From an uncultured Desulfovibrionaceae bacterium (GTDB taxonomy: Bacteria > Desulfobacterota > Desulfovibrionia > Desulfovibrionales > Desulfovibrionaceae): 15,198 bases of DNA. A program made the translations under genes and the position numbers. The notes under the pieces were generated by a model. That model did no database searches and was not told the origin of the DNA. It saw only the letters and a list, made by a program, of their open reading frames with translations. Numbering within the stretch: the stretch's first letter is position 1; every line of letters starts with the position of its first letter. Below, one piece after another: positions 14,297 through 15,198 of the stretch. The DNA lies in assembly GCA_949427775.1 (NCBI GenBank), contig CASQEL010000016.1, forward strand, positions 1 through 15,198. Direction: 5' to 3'.

Positions 14297-15175
14297 ATGC
14301 CGTCTCTCGCCGCCGTGACGACGCCGTTCGGCGCCCTTGCGGCCATCTGCCGCATGATCAAGATCGAGCACTCGATTTTCGCCCTCCCCTACGCCTTCGC
14401 CGGGGCCTTTCTGGCAGCGCGGGGCCTGCCCCCCTGGCGCAGCCTGATCTTTCTGACCATCGCCATGGTGGCCGTGCGCTCCTTCGCCATGGCCTTCAAC
14501 CGGGTGGCCGATCTGCGCTACGATCGCCTCAATCCGCGTACCGCCCGCCGCCCCCTGGTGACGGGAGAAATTTCCCCGGCCCAAACCTGGGCCTTCTGCG
14601 CCTTCATGGCCGCCGTTTTCGTGGCCGCCTGCGCGGGGCTGAACACGCTCTGCCTGCTGCTGTCCGTGCCCGCGTTGGCCTTCGCCGCCGCCTACAGCCT
14701 GCTCAAGCGCTTCACCTGGCTCTGCCACTTCTGGCTGGGCGCGACCCTGGGACTGGCTCCGCTGGCCGGCTGGATCAGCGTCACGCCCTCCTTCGGCCTG
14801 ACGCCCGTGCTGTTTTTCTGGGCTGTGACTTTCTGGGTGGCGGCGTTCGACATTTTCTATTCCTGCCAGGACACGGACTTCGACCGCCGCCAGGGTCTGC
14901 ATTCGGTCCCCGCGGACTTCGGCATTCCCACAGCCCTGGTCATCGCCGCCTTTTCCCATGTGGTGACGTCGCTGTTCTTTCTGCTGGCGGGATGGAGCGC
15001 CGGGCTGTCCGTATGGTGGTATGCGATCTGGTTCGGCATTTCCGCCATTCTGCTCTGGGAACACCGTTTGCTCAGCCCGGAGGATTTGTCCCACGTCAAC
15101 ATGGCTTTCTTCACGCTCAACGGCGTCATTGCCGTCGTGGTCTTTTGCGGCGTGCTGCTGGGCATCTACTGCTGA
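14297..15175 (+). CDS. UbiA-family polyprenyltransferase, probably for menaquinone synthesis (MqnP-like)
   Basis: 292 residues. The start ATG at 14297 has GGAGG at 14287-14291, 5 bases upstream; the in-frame GTG at 14285 would overlap mogA and is less likely. UbiA enzymes are multi-TM proteins that prenylate aromatic acids using two Asp-rich motifs. Here these are NRVADLRYD (68-76) and DIFYSCQDTDFD (185-196), with GLHSVP (200-205) after the second. Eight or nine hydrophobic segments fill the rest. In Desulfovibrio-like bacteria, which use menaquinone, this would be the futalosine-pathway prenyltransferase (MqnP) rather than ubiquinone UbiA. That is inferred from lineage and not seen in the sequence. 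The spacing TAA-C-ATG ties it to the mogA-like gene. Confidence 0.92.
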   Translation: MPSLAAVTTPFGALAAICRMIKIEHSIFALPYAFAGAFLAARGLPPWRSLIFLTIAMVAVRSFAMAFNRVADLRYDRLNPRTARRPLVTGEISPAQTWAFCAFMAAVFVAACAGLNTLCLLLSVPALAFAAAYSLLKRFTWLCHFWLGATLGLAPLAGWISVTPSFGLTPVLFFWAVTFWVAAFDIFYSCQDTDFDRRQGLHSVPADFGIPTALVIAAFSHVVTSLFFLLAGWSAGLSVWWYAIWFGISAILLWEHRLLSPEDLSHVNMAFFTLNGVIAVVVFCGVLLGIYC

Positions 15176-15188
15176 ACAAGGACGCCGC

Positions 15189-15198
15189 ATGGCCCGTA
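15189..15198 (+). CDS. start of a downstream gene, cut by the window edge
   Basis: ATG GCC CGT begins 13 bp after the UbiA stop, with AAGGA about 8 bases upstream. Only three codons are visible. In related genomes a UbiX-type flavin prenyltransferase often follows this prenyltransferase, but the sequence here cannot show it. Confidence 0.45.

Overview
This is a GC-rich, tightly packed bacterial chromosome segment with 12 complete genes and the first codons of a thirteenth. Codon choice, gene content and family character point to a delta-proteobacterial sulfate reducer of the Desulfovibrionaceae type. The clues are an unusually short MoaE-like protein, a MogA with a long N-terminal extension, a menaquinone-type UbiA prenyltransferase and a single-domain QueF. 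The window holds no rRNA or marker gene, so this placement is an inference. No phage, CRISPR array, tRNA or complete insertion sequence was seen.

Layout. At 314-1213 (+) lies a transcarbamylase-fold protein that has lost every canonical catalytic motif. It converges, across a perfect 11-bp hairpin, on a membrane-anchored triple-PAS protein with no output domain (1260-2705, -). The roughly 470-bp gap that follows contains a 147-bp element with near-perfect terminal inverted repeats that looks like a MITE or a decayed IS end pair (2990-3136). Next on the minus strand come a 170-aa orphan (3175-3687), queC (3945-4655) and a 916-residue TPR/membrane/coiled-coil protein (4655-7405). The stop codon of that large protein overlaps the queC start, and it carries a CCHC 'zinc knuckle' motif that is very unusual in bacteria. 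A short moaE-like gene (7480-7836, +) is divergent from it.

The block 13274 to 8066 reads entirely on the minus strand: queF, murJ (lipid II flippase), a two-TM protein ending in an HPt-like helical bundle whose phosphoacceptor His is replaced, and ftsY (SRP receptor). The murJ/HPt-like pair shares a TGATG overlap, and ftsY follows 15 bp later, so these look co-transcribed. The order links envelope assembly (MurJ), protein targeting (FtsY) and an uncharacterised membrane sensor-like protein. FtsY carries two copies of its amphipathic membrane-targeting motif, 172 residues apart.

From 13504 a plus-strand pair begins: a mogA/moaB-type molybdopterin adenylyltransferase and a UbiA-family prenyltransferase separated by one base. 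A further gene probably starts at 15189. Queuosine precursor (queC, queF), molybdenum cofactor (moaE-like, mogA) and quinone functions are therefore interleaved.

The best candidates for undescribed biology are the zinc-knuckle protein coupled to queC, the pseudo-HPt protein between murJ and ftsY, the catalytically dead transcarbamylase, the duplicated FtsY targeting motif, the MITE-like element and an exact 24-bp repeat present near both ends of the queF-murJ-HPt stretch.
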